From: Paenibacillus lentus
Lineage (GTDB): Bacteria > Bacillota > Bacilli > Paenibacillales > Paenibacillaceae
Direction of reading: 5' to 3'
Assembly (NCBI RefSeq): GCF_003931855.1
Contig: NZ_CP034248.1
Coordinates: 2,046,001 to 2,110,000 of the forward strand
Length of the DNA: 64,000 nt
Part shown: positions 17,737 through 25,835 of the stretch, piece after piece
Layout: every line of letters begins with the position of its first letter
Position numbering within the stretch: position 1 is the first letter of the stretch
Notes under the pieces: generated by a model
Seen by the model: only the letters and a program-made list of their open reading frames with translations
The model's database searches: none
Told to the model about the DNA's origin: nothing
Position numbers and translations under genes: made by a program

Positions 17737-19239
17737 ATGCTGGCTAAACTGCAAAAACTGGGTAAGTCTCTTATGCTGCCGGTGGCTACACTACCTGCGG
17801 CGGGTATCCTGCAAGGGCTTGGAATGATCGACTATCAAAACGATATTCCTTTAGGGGCTTTAGGAGGTTTTCTGAATCAATTCGTGACACCCTTCATGAC
17901 TTCAGGCGCCCTGGCGATCCTTGACAATTTGCCTTTCATTTTTGCGATTGGCGTTGCGATTGGATTTGCTGGAGATGCTGTTGCCGCTTTATCAGCCTTT
18001 ATCGGATATATGGTATTTACGAGAGTGCTTGCTCAAGTTCCGCTGCAAATGCCGTTCATACCGGATGATGTGAAACTGAATATGGGGGTTCTGGGTGGTT
18101 TCTTTGTCGGCTTATGGTCTGCTTTTCTATATAACAAATATCATAATATCAAGCTGCCGGATTGGCTTGGCTTCTTTGCCGGGAAACGATTCGTACCGAT
18201 TGTTACTGCGGCCTCAACGATGGTGTTTGCTGTCCTGATCGGTATGGTGTGGAGTCCGATTCAAGACGTGATTGCCGATTTCGGCAACTGGGTGGTTGGA
18301 TTGGGGGGAATCGGATCATTCGTATTCGGAACCGCGAATCGTTTGTTGATCCCACTCGGCTTGCATCATGTGCTGAATTCTATCGCCTGGTTCCAGATTG
18401 GGGAATACACCAATGCTGCTGGCGAAGTCGTTCACGGCGACCTGTGGCGCTTTTTTGCCGGTGATCCGACGGCGGGAATGTTCATGTCCGGCTTTTTTCC
18501 GATCATGATGTTTGCAATGCCAGCGGTGGCCTTGGCCATTATTCATACCGCGAAGCCATCCAAGCGCAAGTTCGTTGGCTCCATTTTTATGGGTTCAGCG
18601 CTGGCTTCATTTTTGACCGGAATTACCGAGCCGCTTGAGTTCGCGTTTATGTTCGTTGCCCCGTTATTATACGTAGTTCATGCGATTTTGACGGGTCTTT
18701 CTGGTCTTATTATGTATGCGCTGGACGTGCATTTAGGCTTCTCGTTCTCTGCCGGTCTGATTGATTATCTGGTAAATATAAAGCTGTCTACGAACGCCTG
18801 GCTGCTCTTTCCGGTAGGTCTGGGCTTCGGTGTGGTGTACTACTTCTTTTTCCGGATTCTCATCGCCAAGCTGAACCTGAAAACCCCGGGGCGTGAGGAG
18901 GAAGGTGAGAATGAAGACGATGCGGATAAGGAGGAAAAATGGGGAGCAAAGCCAGCCCTAGAAGCAGAGGTCAACGCTGGTGTCGACCCAGCAATGCCTA
19001 AAGCTTCCAAAGCGGCTCAAGTGCTGGATCATATCGGTGGGGCGAATAATATCGTAAGCATCGACGCTTGTATTACCCGTCTTCGTCTGATCGTGAAGGA
19101 TGACAAGGCGGTGAAGGATTCCGAGCTGAAAAAGCTTGGCGCATTGGGAATTATACGTCTCGGTCAAGGTGCAGTTCAGATTGTCTTTGGACCGCAGGCG
19201 GAATCCATTAAGGATGAGATTAAAAAGATCATACGATGA
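17737..19239 (+). CDS. PTS sugar transporter EIICB, GlcNAc/glucose type
   Basis: Imports and phosphorylates a hexose, most likely N-acetylglucosamine. The protein has 500 residues. The N-terminal EIIC domain has about ten membrane segments with GKSLMLPVATLPAAGILQGLG, the substrate-loop motif GITEPLEFAFMF, and GLHHVLNSIAWFQIGEY, which resembles NagE/NagP more than glucose permeases. An acidic linker leads to EIIB with the phosphorylated cysteine C445 in SIDACITRLRL. No EIIA domain is fused, so a separate EIIA is needed. The ATG at 17737 gives a 9-base gap to GAGAGG; earlier ATGs at 17728 and 17731 sit too close. No nagA/nagB genes are adjacent. A cre-like site upstream suggests CcpA control. 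Confidence 0.9.
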   Translation: MLAKLQKLGKSLMLPVATLPAAGILQGLGMIDYQNDIPLGALGGFLNQFVTPFMTSGALAILDNLPFIFAIGVAIGFAGDAVAALSAFIGYMVFTRVLAQVPLQMPFIPDDVKLNMGVLGGFFVGLWSAFLYNKYHNIKLPDWLGFFAGKRFVPIVTAASTMVFAVLIGMVWSPIQDVIADFGNWVVGLGGIGSFVFGTANRLLIPLGLHHVLNSIAWFQIGEYTNAAGEVVHGDLWRFFAGDPTAGMFMSGFFPIMMFAMPAVALAIIHTAKPSKRKFVGSIFMGSALASFLTGITEPLEFAFMFVAPLLYVVHAILTGLSGLIMYALDVHLGFSFSAGLIDYLVNIKLSTNAWLLFPVGLGFGVVYYFFFRILIAKLNLKTPGREEEGENEDDADKEEKWGAKPALEAEVNAGVDPAMPKASKAAQVLDHIGGANNIVSIDACITRLRLIVKDDKAVKDSELKKLGALGIIRLGQGAVQIVFGPQAESIKDEIKKIIR

Positions 19240-19265
19240 ACCATGTAGCAAGTAGCGCATAAAGG

Positions 19266-19337
19266 ATAGCCCTCGCGATGGATGAACCTGTCTGGAGAAC
19301 GCAGGCAACTTTGTCATCCGTCACGAGGGATTCTTTT
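19266..19337 (+). terminator. Terminator after the PTS gene
   Basis: Arms CCCTCG-GGATGA and TCATCC-CGAGGG enclose a 28-base loop, followed by ATTCTTTTTC. Confidence 0.75.
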
Positions 19338-19432
19338 TCACGATATCTCGGTCTCTCTTTTCAATGACAAGCATAAGATAAGAAAGCAGGACTGGCTTGT
19401 CATTCCAATCTATGAAGGATGATTGATTTCAT

Positions 19433-20089
19433 ATGAATTTGCCGTTCATTCCCGGCCAAAACAAGGCACTCTTCTATCGCCGTGTCATTAAGAAATTTAT
19501 CTTCATCACGATCGGCTCTGCTATGCAGGGCTTTGCCATGGCTATTTTTCTGTTTCCTCATGCCATTCCCTCCGGAGGAGGGGCAGGGATTGCTGTCCTA
19601 TTGAATCATGCGTTCGGTTTGCCAATGGGCTTCGGGTTATGGTTTGCTAATATCGTTTTTCTTGTTTTTACGGTCAATTATTTAGGCAAAATCAGTGCTT
19701 TCGGAACCGTATTTGTCATCACGGCAACTTCCGTATCCGTCAATTTTTTTGAGGTGTTTGTTGATCCTCCGTTTGCGAACGTATGGATTGATCTGTTATT
19801 CGGTTCGGTTATTCTGGGTACTGCTGTCTCGATCCTGATCAAGCAGCGGGTATCCAACGGAGGAATCGGTTATGTAGCTTTGGCGATTTACAAGTACAAA
19901 GGAATTCATCCCGGCACATCGTTGTTCTGGATGAACGGATTTATCTTTGCCCTTACTGCATATGTTATTGATTGGAAGATTATAATTCTTGCCGTTGTAT
20001 GCCAGTGGCTATCTACCCGAATTATCAACTGGTTCCATCAGTTTCCTAGTTTGAAATCGGTTTTTTATCCTGCTTGGCGCAAAAAGTGA
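19433..20089 (+). CDS. YitT/YczE-type membrane protein
   Basis: Integral membrane protein of 218 residues from the YitT family, with five or six hydrophobic segments and the family pattern FPHAIPSGGGAGIAVLLNHAFGLPMGFGLW and SNGGIGYVALAIYKYKGIHPG. The DUF2179 C-terminal domain that many YitT proteins carry is absent. Function unknown. Its stop is 15 bases from that of comB (convergent). As I recall, B. subtilis has a YitT-family protein (YitE) in the yitCDEFG group with comB and comA, so it may belong to the same pathway, perhaps as a carrier. A CATAAGATA motif at 19372-19380 resembles a sigma-K -10 box, but no -35 is visible. Confidence 0.85.
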   Translation: MNLPFIPGQNKALFYRRVIKKFIFITIGSAMQGFAMAIFLFPHAIPSGGGAGIAVLLNHAFGLPMGFGLWFANIVFLVFTVNYLGKISAFGTVFVITATSVSVNFFEVFVDPPFANVWIDLLFGSVILGTAVSILIKQRVSNGGIGYVALAIYKYKGIHPGTSLFWMNGFIFALTAYVIDWKIIILAVVCQWLSTRIINWFHQFPSLKSVFYPAWRKK

Positions 20090-20104
20090 GTCCATCTATT
20101 TTAA

Positions 20105-20806
20105 TTAATTCTGTACCAGTACCTTTTCAATAAGCGGAAGTTCGTCCTTATAATTTACTTTCATAACAAATTCAGCGGGCAGCTCTTGGGTGCAAAGCGC
20201 TATGTCCTCCTGTAAAAAGTCTGGTTTCGCAGGATCGTAAAACTTCTTGGCCGCTTCCGACTTGCGAATTCGCTGAATCGTTTCATCCGTTGAAAATCGG
20301 TCGGAATTTTGCAGAATTCCTGCTATATATTGCGCGCAAGCCAGGTCATCATCCCCGGATGGGTGGGAAGCAATTAAATGAATAGGCATGTCGATGTCTT
20401 CCTTCAATAGTTTCTTCTTTATAAAACTCGCTGTCGTTCTTGCATTTGTGAACCCCGTAACAAAAATATGATCCGCATTTAATGAGTTTAGTGCTGCTTT
20501 TACTCCGTTGGTTGTTTTCTGAATGAGGAATTTCCCCCGAAGATTTGCATTATGCAAACGTACGGGAGAATTGTCCAGATCAAACCCCGCAATTGGCAGA
20601 CCTTTGATCTCCCCCGCTAAAAGAACCCCCGGATATTGCTTTTTTAAGTGAAAAGCTTCATCCAGTGTTCCTGCCAGAATGATTCCCTGTACCCCCTTAA
20701 TAAAAGCATAATGCGCAACCGTAAAAGCTCGGATAACATCAATGATCACATTAACACTTGAAGTTCCGGGTTGCTGGTTGTGTCCCTGTATAATCTTTAT
20801 GGTCAT
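20105..20806 (-). CDS. comB: 2-phosphosulfolactate phosphatase (ComB family)
   Basis: Should hydrolyse 2-phospho-3-sulfolactate to 3-sulfolactate and phosphate. The 233-residue protein matches the ComB family over its whole length: NVIIDVIRAFTVAHYAF near the N-terminus, GEIKGLPIAGFDLDNSPVRL, QKTTNGVKAALN and SHPSGDDDLACAQYI. It begins with ATG preceded by GAAGGGG. It is divergent from the MFS gene (187-base gap), with ComA, the preceding enzyme, just beyond. In sporulating bacilli the product sulfolactate accumulates in spores, which is the most likely role here; coenzyme M synthesis is not expected in a Firmicute. Confidence 0.9.
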   Translation of the reverse strand: MTIKIIQGHNQQPGTSSVNVIIDVIRAFTVAHYAFIKGVQGIILAGTLDEAFHLKKQYPGVLLAGEIKGLPIAGFDLDNSPVRLHNANLRGKFLIQKTTNGVKAALNSLNADHIFVTGFTNARTTASFIKKKLLKEDIDMPIHLIASHPSGDDDLACAQYIAGILQNSDRFSTDETIQRIRKSEAAKKFYDPAKPDFLQEDIALCTQELPAEFVMKVNYKDELPLIEKVLVQN

Positions 20807-20993
20807 TTAATATCCCCTTCAGCCAGCACAATGCCAGGTTTTATAACAGTATATTGGGCTTATTGGAAGAAGTGCCTCTCCCCACTAACCATAGAAATTC
20901 TGAAGCCCATCGTTTCTAAGTTATCCAAAAGAATATTTCCTTAGAAATTAGCAAATGATAACCAAAAATTCCTGGTCAGGGGAGCTATCACAA

Positions 20994-22292
20994 ATGGAAA
21001 AAACAAAGTCACGAAAGCTGAATATTAGCTTCCAGAGCGATATAGAACTGACGGAGCCATCCAAGTCAAAAGACACGTCAACTAAATCGGGTAATGGCTC
21101 AAAAGGGCGCATCTGGGAGTTTACTGCGCTTGCCACGATCCCGATCGTACTGGTCTTCGGCAATTCCATGCTGGTGCCGGTTCTCCCCGTAATGCAAAGA
21201 GAGCTTGGGATCAGTAAATTTCAAAGCAGTTTGATCATCTCCATTTTTTCTTTGGCTGCAGGCATCTTTATTCCGGTGATCGGTTATCTGTCCGATCGCT
21301 TTGGCCGAAAAGTCATTATTGTGCCGGCCCTGATCATTTATGGGGGAGCCGGAATCCTGGCCGGGTTTGGGGCTATATGGGACTCCTATGCAGTTATTAT
21401 TGCGGCCAGAGCGATTCAGGGGCTTGCGGCGGCAGGAACGGCACCGATTGCCATGGCGCTCGTAGGCGATTTGTATGATGGTGGTACGGAGAGTAAGGCA
21501 CTTGGTTTAATTGAGGCATCGAATGGAACGGGAAAAGTGCTTAGTCCGATTATCGGCTCCTTGCTTGTTTTGATCGTCTGGTATGCTTCGTTTTTCGCCT
21601 TTCCCGTATTTTGTGCATTGTCTCTGTTGGCAGTGATCTTTCTGATTAAAGAACCAAAACAGACTGAAAAAAACAACCAATTATCAAAATACATTAAAAA
21701 AATTGGGCAAATATTCAAGGAAAAAGGAAAGTGGCTCATCACTTCATTTTTTGCGGGATCATTAGGGCTTTTTATATTGTTTGGAGTGCTTTTTTATTTG
21801 TCTAACATTCTTGAGGAGGAGCCTTATAATATTGATGGAGTTATGAAAGGTTTGGTGCTGGCCATTCCATTATTAGGTATGGTCATTACTTCATATACTA
21901 CGGGAAGCTTGATTAAGAAAAATGGCAAATTAATGCGCTGGCTTATGAATATCGGGCTGGTTGCCATGACGCTTTCTCTTGCTGCCACCTTGTTCTTTTT
22001 AAAAAATATATATGTATTTATCGGGTTGCTAACGGTTAGCAGCATTGGAACAGGCTTGCTTCTCCCCTGCTTAAATACGATGATCACCGGCGCGATTCAG
22101 AAAAGCGAACGAGGAATGATCACGTCCCTGTATAACAGCTTGCGGTTTTTAGGTGTAGCGGCAGGCCCTCCATTATTCGGCTGGATGATGGATCAGTCTG
22201 ATCGCCTTGTTTTTATAACGGTTTCCGCATTATCATTGGGAACGCTTGGTCTGGTATTTTTTTTAATTAAACCCCCTCCTCAAATTGATTGA
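20994..22292 (+). CDS. MFS transporter (DHA1-like) between comB and comA
   Basis: Twelve-segment major facilitator, 432 residues. A hydrophilic N-terminal extension of about 40 residues precedes the first helix. The loop 2-3 signature GYLSDRFGRKVIIVPALIIYGGAG and the motif-C-like stretch LSPIIGSLLVLI point to the drug:H+ antiporter family 1. The ATG at 20994 follows AGGGGAG by 9 bases; the frame extends back to an ATG at 20955. Its position between comB and comA matches the MFS gene yitG of the B. subtilis yit group, so export or intracellular transport of sulfolactate is a reasonable hypothesis. Drug efflux remains possible. Confidence 0.85.
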   Translation: MEKTKSRKLNISFQSDIELTEPSKSKDTSTKSGNGSKGRIWEFTALATIPIVLVFGNSMLVPVLPVMQRELGISKFQSSLIISIFSLAAGIFIPVIGYLSDRFGRKVIIVPALIIYGGAGILAGFGAIWDSYAVIIAARAIQGLAAAGTAPIAMALVGDLYDGGTESKALGLIEASNGTGKVLSPIIGSLLVLIVWYASFFAFPVFCALSLLAVIFLIKEPKQTEKNNQLSKYIKKIGQIFKEKGKWLITSFFAGSLGLFILFGVLFYLSNILEEEPYNIDGVMKGLVLAIPLLGMVITSYTTGSLIKKNGKLMRWLMNIGLVAMTLSLAATLFFLKNIYVFIGLLTVSSIGTGLLLPCLNTMITGAIQKSERGMITSLYNSLRFLGVAAGPPLFGWMMDQSDRLVFITVSALSLGTLGLVFFLIKPPPQID

Positions 22293-22400
22293 ACCGTTTA
22301 TAAATTTCAAAGTCATGGGCACATGACATGAAAATTCAGCATATGATGCCTATGTCATTGGAATGAAGCGACAAGTCAAAAAGAATTGAGGAGAATCCAG

Positions 22401-23270
22401 ATGAAAAGTTCCTTACATGAAATTTGGCCAACCGAATTATGTGATCCGTGCGGATTTCGCAAACCATTTGTACAGGATAGCACGCGCGAAACACGCGATG
22501 TCACTAGTCGAGGGCATACGATGGTCATCGATAAGGGTCTTGGCAAAAACTCATTTATGGATCTAATGGAAACAGGTTCAAATTATATCGATTGCGTTAA
22601 ATTTGGTTTTGGAACCGCCCCACTCTATAAGACGGAATTGTTGCTCTATAAGATCAACTTAGCTAAACAGTATGGGGTCACAGTTATGCCGGGTGGAACG
22701 CTGTTGGAGACAGCTGTTCTGCAAGACGTAGTTTCGGAATTTTTCAACACCATATGCAATCTTGGTTTTAATGCTATTGAAGTATCAGATGGTACAATTG
22801 AACTCTCCCGTGATCAACGTACAGAACTGATCCAAGAAGGCATAAAGAATGGCCTGAAGGTCTTCACAGAATACGGAAAGAAAATATCGGGATCGCTTAT
22901 AGATGCAGTCGTGCTGGCCGATACGCTTGAGGTCGATCTGAAGGCAGGGGCAGAGCTGTTAACGATTGAAGCACGTGAAACAGGCATGGGGGTTGGCGTT
23001 TTCGATGAACAGGGTGAGTGTCGGTTGAATCTTCTCGATGATGTTCTGAAATTTGTCACGGATACGGATAAATTAATTTGGGAGGCGCCTTTAAAGAGTC
23101 AGCAGGTGCTGTTTCTGAACAAGTTTGGCCCTAACGCCAATTTAGGCAATATTTCGCCAGGCGATATCCTTTCTCTTGAGACGTTGCGGCGAGGACTGCG
23201 TCAAGATACCTTTACCTTCGGGGTAAGAACGAAAAAAGAAAAGGAAAAGGAATTTTTTTATGTAATTTGA
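22401..23270 (+). CDS. comA: Phosphosulfolactate synthase (ComA family)
   Basis: Adds sulfite to phosphoenolpyruvate to make 2-phospho-3-sulfolactate, the substrate of ComB. The protein has 289 residues. Family features include TMVIDKGLGKNSFMDLMETGSNYIDCVKFGFGTAPLY, MPGGTLLE, GFNAIEVSDGTIEL and WEAPLKSQQVLFLNKFGPNANLGNI, covering the TIM barrel from end to end. The ATG at 22401 has GAGGAG 7 bases upstream. It lies 108 bases after the MFS gene on the same strand, so it may be co-transcribed or have its own promoter. This ComA is the metabolic enzyme and not the competence regulator of the same name. Confidence 0.92.
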   Translation: MKSSLHEIWPTELCDPCGFRKPFVQDSTRETRDVTSRGHTMVIDKGLGKNSFMDLMETGSNYIDCVKFGFGTAPLYKTELLLYKINLAKQYGVTVMPGGTLLETAVLQDVVSEFFNTICNLGFNAIEVSDGTIELSRDQRTELIQEGIKNGLKVFTEYGKKISGSLIDAVVLADTLEVDLKAGAELLTIEARETGMGVGVFDEQGECRLNLLDDVLKFVTDTDKLIWEAPLKSQQVLFLNKFGPNANLGNISPGDILSLETLRRGLRQDTFTFGVRTKKEKEKEFFYVI

Positions 23271-23322
23271 CTTTGGATGCCCATGCCCGGTTAAGCAGAT
23301 CGATGAAGAAGCTATGTAACCA

Positions 23323-23358
23323 GCGCGTACCGAAATTCAATCGGTGCGCGTTATTCTT
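23323..23358 (+). terminator. Terminator after comA
   Basis: GCGCGTACCGA and TCGGTGCGCG pair around AATTCAA, followed by TTATTCTTTA. Confidence 0.75.
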
Positions 23359-23580
23359 TAACTGCTGTAATTTTTTGTAAAAGTAAGAGGTATTGATACA
23401 GAACTCCTCCACGTCTACCCCCTGAGATAAAGTCATGGTATATTAACACTTTGAAGCAGTGACAAAATATGATAAAAAAAGTTTGGTTTTTTCCAGAATA
23501 TTGAAGGTTTAAGAGAGATTATATCGAATAATAAATGAGAGAATGAAAAATGTTCTTATTTTACTGGCAGGGGTGCTGTA

Positions 23581-25485
23581 ATGAAGGGGTTATTTAAAGG
23601 AGTATCCATCGCTCTTGGAATAGTACTAGTTGCATATTGCGCTTTTTTACTAGAAAGCTCTGGAAGAAACACTGTGGCTAATGAGAATATTATTTCCCAG
23701 TGGGAGATAGCGTGGATTGATGAAGATAATTTGCATCTAACTGAACAGGATCTGGACAAGATAGAAAATTGGACTAGTTATAGTACGTCAACTCCAATAA
23801 CTGCTAAACGTAACGAAAAGGCTACACAATGGATTAAAATGAAACTTCCAGAAGTTAATTTTGACTCACCGGCAATATTATTTGATAAAGTTTATGGGCA
23901 TAATATCCTGATGATGGTTAATGATCAGGTTATTTATGAATCTCAACGTCAATATAACTATGAAATTAATACGATACTCGCTCCTTTAAAAAGGGAGTTT
24001 AGTGGTAGTTATTTGTATTTGGGCATTAGTTCCAGTAACAGAATTGGAGTTCAAGACTCAGTACTTATTGGTGAATTTTCCTCGCTTCAAATTGACTACA
24101 TAAAAAGTAATATAACTGACTTTATTTTAGGCAGCGCTCTAATTTTTATTGCGATTGTTATGCTTTTTTGCTTATTTTTGTTAAACTCTGAAACTGTATC
24201 AACTTGGTTAGCACTTTGTGCTGTAATTTTGGCAAGTGGAGTAATTGTAATTACTTATTCATCTTTTTTATATTCCTTGTTAGGCAATTTTGGTGATATT
24301 TATGTTACCCTATTTGACTTATCTTTATTTTTACTATTGCCTTCATTTACTTTCTTTTTCGAAAAGATATTTGGATCAGGCTATTACTCGATAATTAAGA
24401 AATTCAGAAAATTTCAAGTGTATTATTCATTATTCTGTTTTGTGGCAATGATTATTAATAACTTCTCGGGTTACCGTTATCACAACATATATAGTTATAT
24501 TTCTGCTACAGCACTAGGAATGATTATGATAATCCAGTTTATTATATTAGTAAGCACCTCCACAGTTTATGCAATTAAGGGTAACCGAGAGGCTATTATT
24601 TTTTCTTCTGGTTTCGCTATATTTGCAATTCTTGGGATTGGGGAGTTGGCTTGGTTTTATTTAAACTCAGCGTATTATGATTTATTCCTGTGGAAATGGG
24701 GTGTTGTTAGCTTTCTCATTTCTCTGATCATCATACTAGGCAGAAGATTTGCGGAAACTCACAAACAAGTTGTTGAATATTCTAGACAACTGGAAATGTT
24801 CAATAACGAATTGCAGCGTGCTGAAAAAATGGAAATTATCAGTGAAATGGCTGCTTCTGTTGCTCATGAGGTTCGTAATCCGTTACAAGTAACCAGAGGT
24901 TTTTTACAGTTGATTGCGGAGAAGGAACATAATTCTGATAAAGTCTATATGAATATGGCGTTGGATGAATTAGATCGTGCCTCAAATATCATTACTGATT
25001 TTCTAACGTTTGCTAAACCGGAGGTAGGGAAAGTCACGACTCTAAATTTGTTAAATGAATTTATTCATATTGAGGGGATATTAGTGCCTATGGTAAATCT
25101 TCAAGGAGGAAGGATTTCTGTCCATATTCCCAATGATTTATATATACGAGGAAATTCTTCAAAATTTAAACAGGCTTTTATCAATATTATTAAAAATAGT
25201 ATTGAGGCTCTTCATGGTGATGGCGATATACAGATTTGGGCACATAAAGAGAACGGAAAGGTTTCAATTCATATAAAAGATAATGGTGAAGGGATGGATA
25301 AGGAGGCATTATCTAGACTAGGGGAGCCTTATTTCTCTACTAAAACTAAAGGTACAGGACTGGGACTTATGGTTACTTTCAGAATTATAGAAGTCATGGA
25401 AGGTGAAGTGCATTTCACTAGTGAAAAAGGGGTAGGAACAGAAGCGATAATCAGTTTCCCTCAGGTAAACGAACCTGAAAGTTAG
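23581..25485 (+). CDS. Polytopic sensor histidine kinase, candidate peptide receptor
   Basis: Membrane kinase of 634 residues. After an N-terminal membrane segment (about 7-25), residues 26-180 form an extracytoplasmic domain. About seven hydrophobic segments follow (183-395), giving a 7TMR-DISM-like topology. A short coiled region leads to a HisKA domain with phospho-acceptor H429 in SVAHEVRNPLQVTRGFLQLI and a HATPase with NSIEAL, DNGEGMD and GTGLGL. The gene is markedly AT-rich compared with the comA side. Its stop lies 32 bases from that of the NHLP precursor gene, convergent. No response regulator is adjacent. By analogy with ComP in comQXPA it may sense the modified peptide made next door, but ComP has a HisKA_3 domain, so this is inference from proximity. 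Confidence 0.88.
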   Translation: MKGLFKGVSIALGIVLVAYCAFLLESSGRNTVANENIISQWEIAWIDEDNLHLTEQDLDKIENWTSYSTSTPITAKRNEKATQWIKMKLPEVNFDSPAILFDKVYGHNILMMVNDQVIYESQRQYNYEINTILAPLKREFSGSYLYLGISSSNRIGVQDSVLIGEFSSLQIDYIKSNITDFILGSALIFIAIVMLFCLFLLNSETVSTWLALCAVILASGVIVITYSSFLYSLLGNFGDIYVTLFDLSLFLLLPSFTFFFEKIFGSGYYSIIKKFRKFQVYYSLFCFVAMIINNFSGYRYHNIYSYISATALGMIMIIQFIILVSTSTVYAIKGNREAIIFSSGFAIFAILGIGELAWFYLNSAYYDLFLWKWGVVSFLISLIIILGRRFAETHKQVVEYSRQLEMFNNELQRAEKMEIISEMAASVAHEVRNPLQVTRGFLQLIAEKEHNSDKVYMNMALDELDRASNIITDFLTFAKPEVGKVTTLNLLNEFIHIEGILVPMVNLQGGRISVHIPNDLYIRGNSSKFKQAFINIIKNSIEALHGDGDIQIWAHKENGKVSIHIKDNGEGMDKEALSRLGEPYFSTKTKGTGLGLMVTFRIIEVMEGEVHFTSEKGVGTEAIISFPQVNEPES

Positions 25486-25517
25486 GTATTCAATCTCCTA
25501 CCCCAATTATTGTTATT

Positions 25518-25766
25518 TTAGTTACCCCACACAGCGTTAGGCTTGATGTCACTCTTCATTACTTCCGACGGATTTGGGGGAAGAACAAGATAAAATTCGT
25601 CGGAACTTTCCTCAACTGTCTTAACCTTGATGTGATCCGGAAGTGTAACCCCAAGTTCCTCCTGGATCGCCGCCTTTGGATCGTCTAACAACTTGGCTTT
25701 GAAGCTAGGATCTTGCCAAGCTTTCTGAATAATTTGCGTTTGAAGGAGAGCTCCTGATGTTGTCAT
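25518..25766 (-). CDS. NHLP-leader RiPP precursor with a short Trp-containing tail
   Basis: Precursor peptide of 82 residues. Residues ~10-68 match the nitrile-hydratase-like leader peptide family: IIQKAWQDPSFKAKLLDDP, then EELGVTLPDHIKVKTVEESS and FYLVLPP. The remaining ~13 residues (MKSDIKPNAVWGN) would be the core; they hold one tryptophan, third from the end, and no Cys, Ser/Thr-rich or Asp-rich segment beyond one Ser. ComX of B. subtilis also ends with a prenylated Trp followed by Gly and an acidic residue. The ATG at 25766 has AAAGGGTGAT upstream; a longer frame to 25826 has no site. The gene lies 69 bases downstream of the isoprenoid-synthase-like gene on the same strand. No NHLP-type transporter or lanthionine enzyme is in the window. 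Confidence 0.88.
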   Translation of the reverse strand: MTTSGALLQTQIIQKAWQDPSFKAKLLDDPKAAIQEELGVTLPDHIKVKTVEESSDEFYLVLPPNPSEVMKSDIKPNAVWGN

Positions 25767-25835
25767 AAGATCACCCTTTCTCAGAAAAAATGGTAGTAAA
25801 TGCTTACATATTATAACATTAGTCACAGTTTTAAT

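Noticed and set aside
19372-19380. CATAAGATA as a sigma-K -10 box before the YitT-type gene
   Set aside because: No matching -35 at the right distance; kept only as a remark in that gene's entry.
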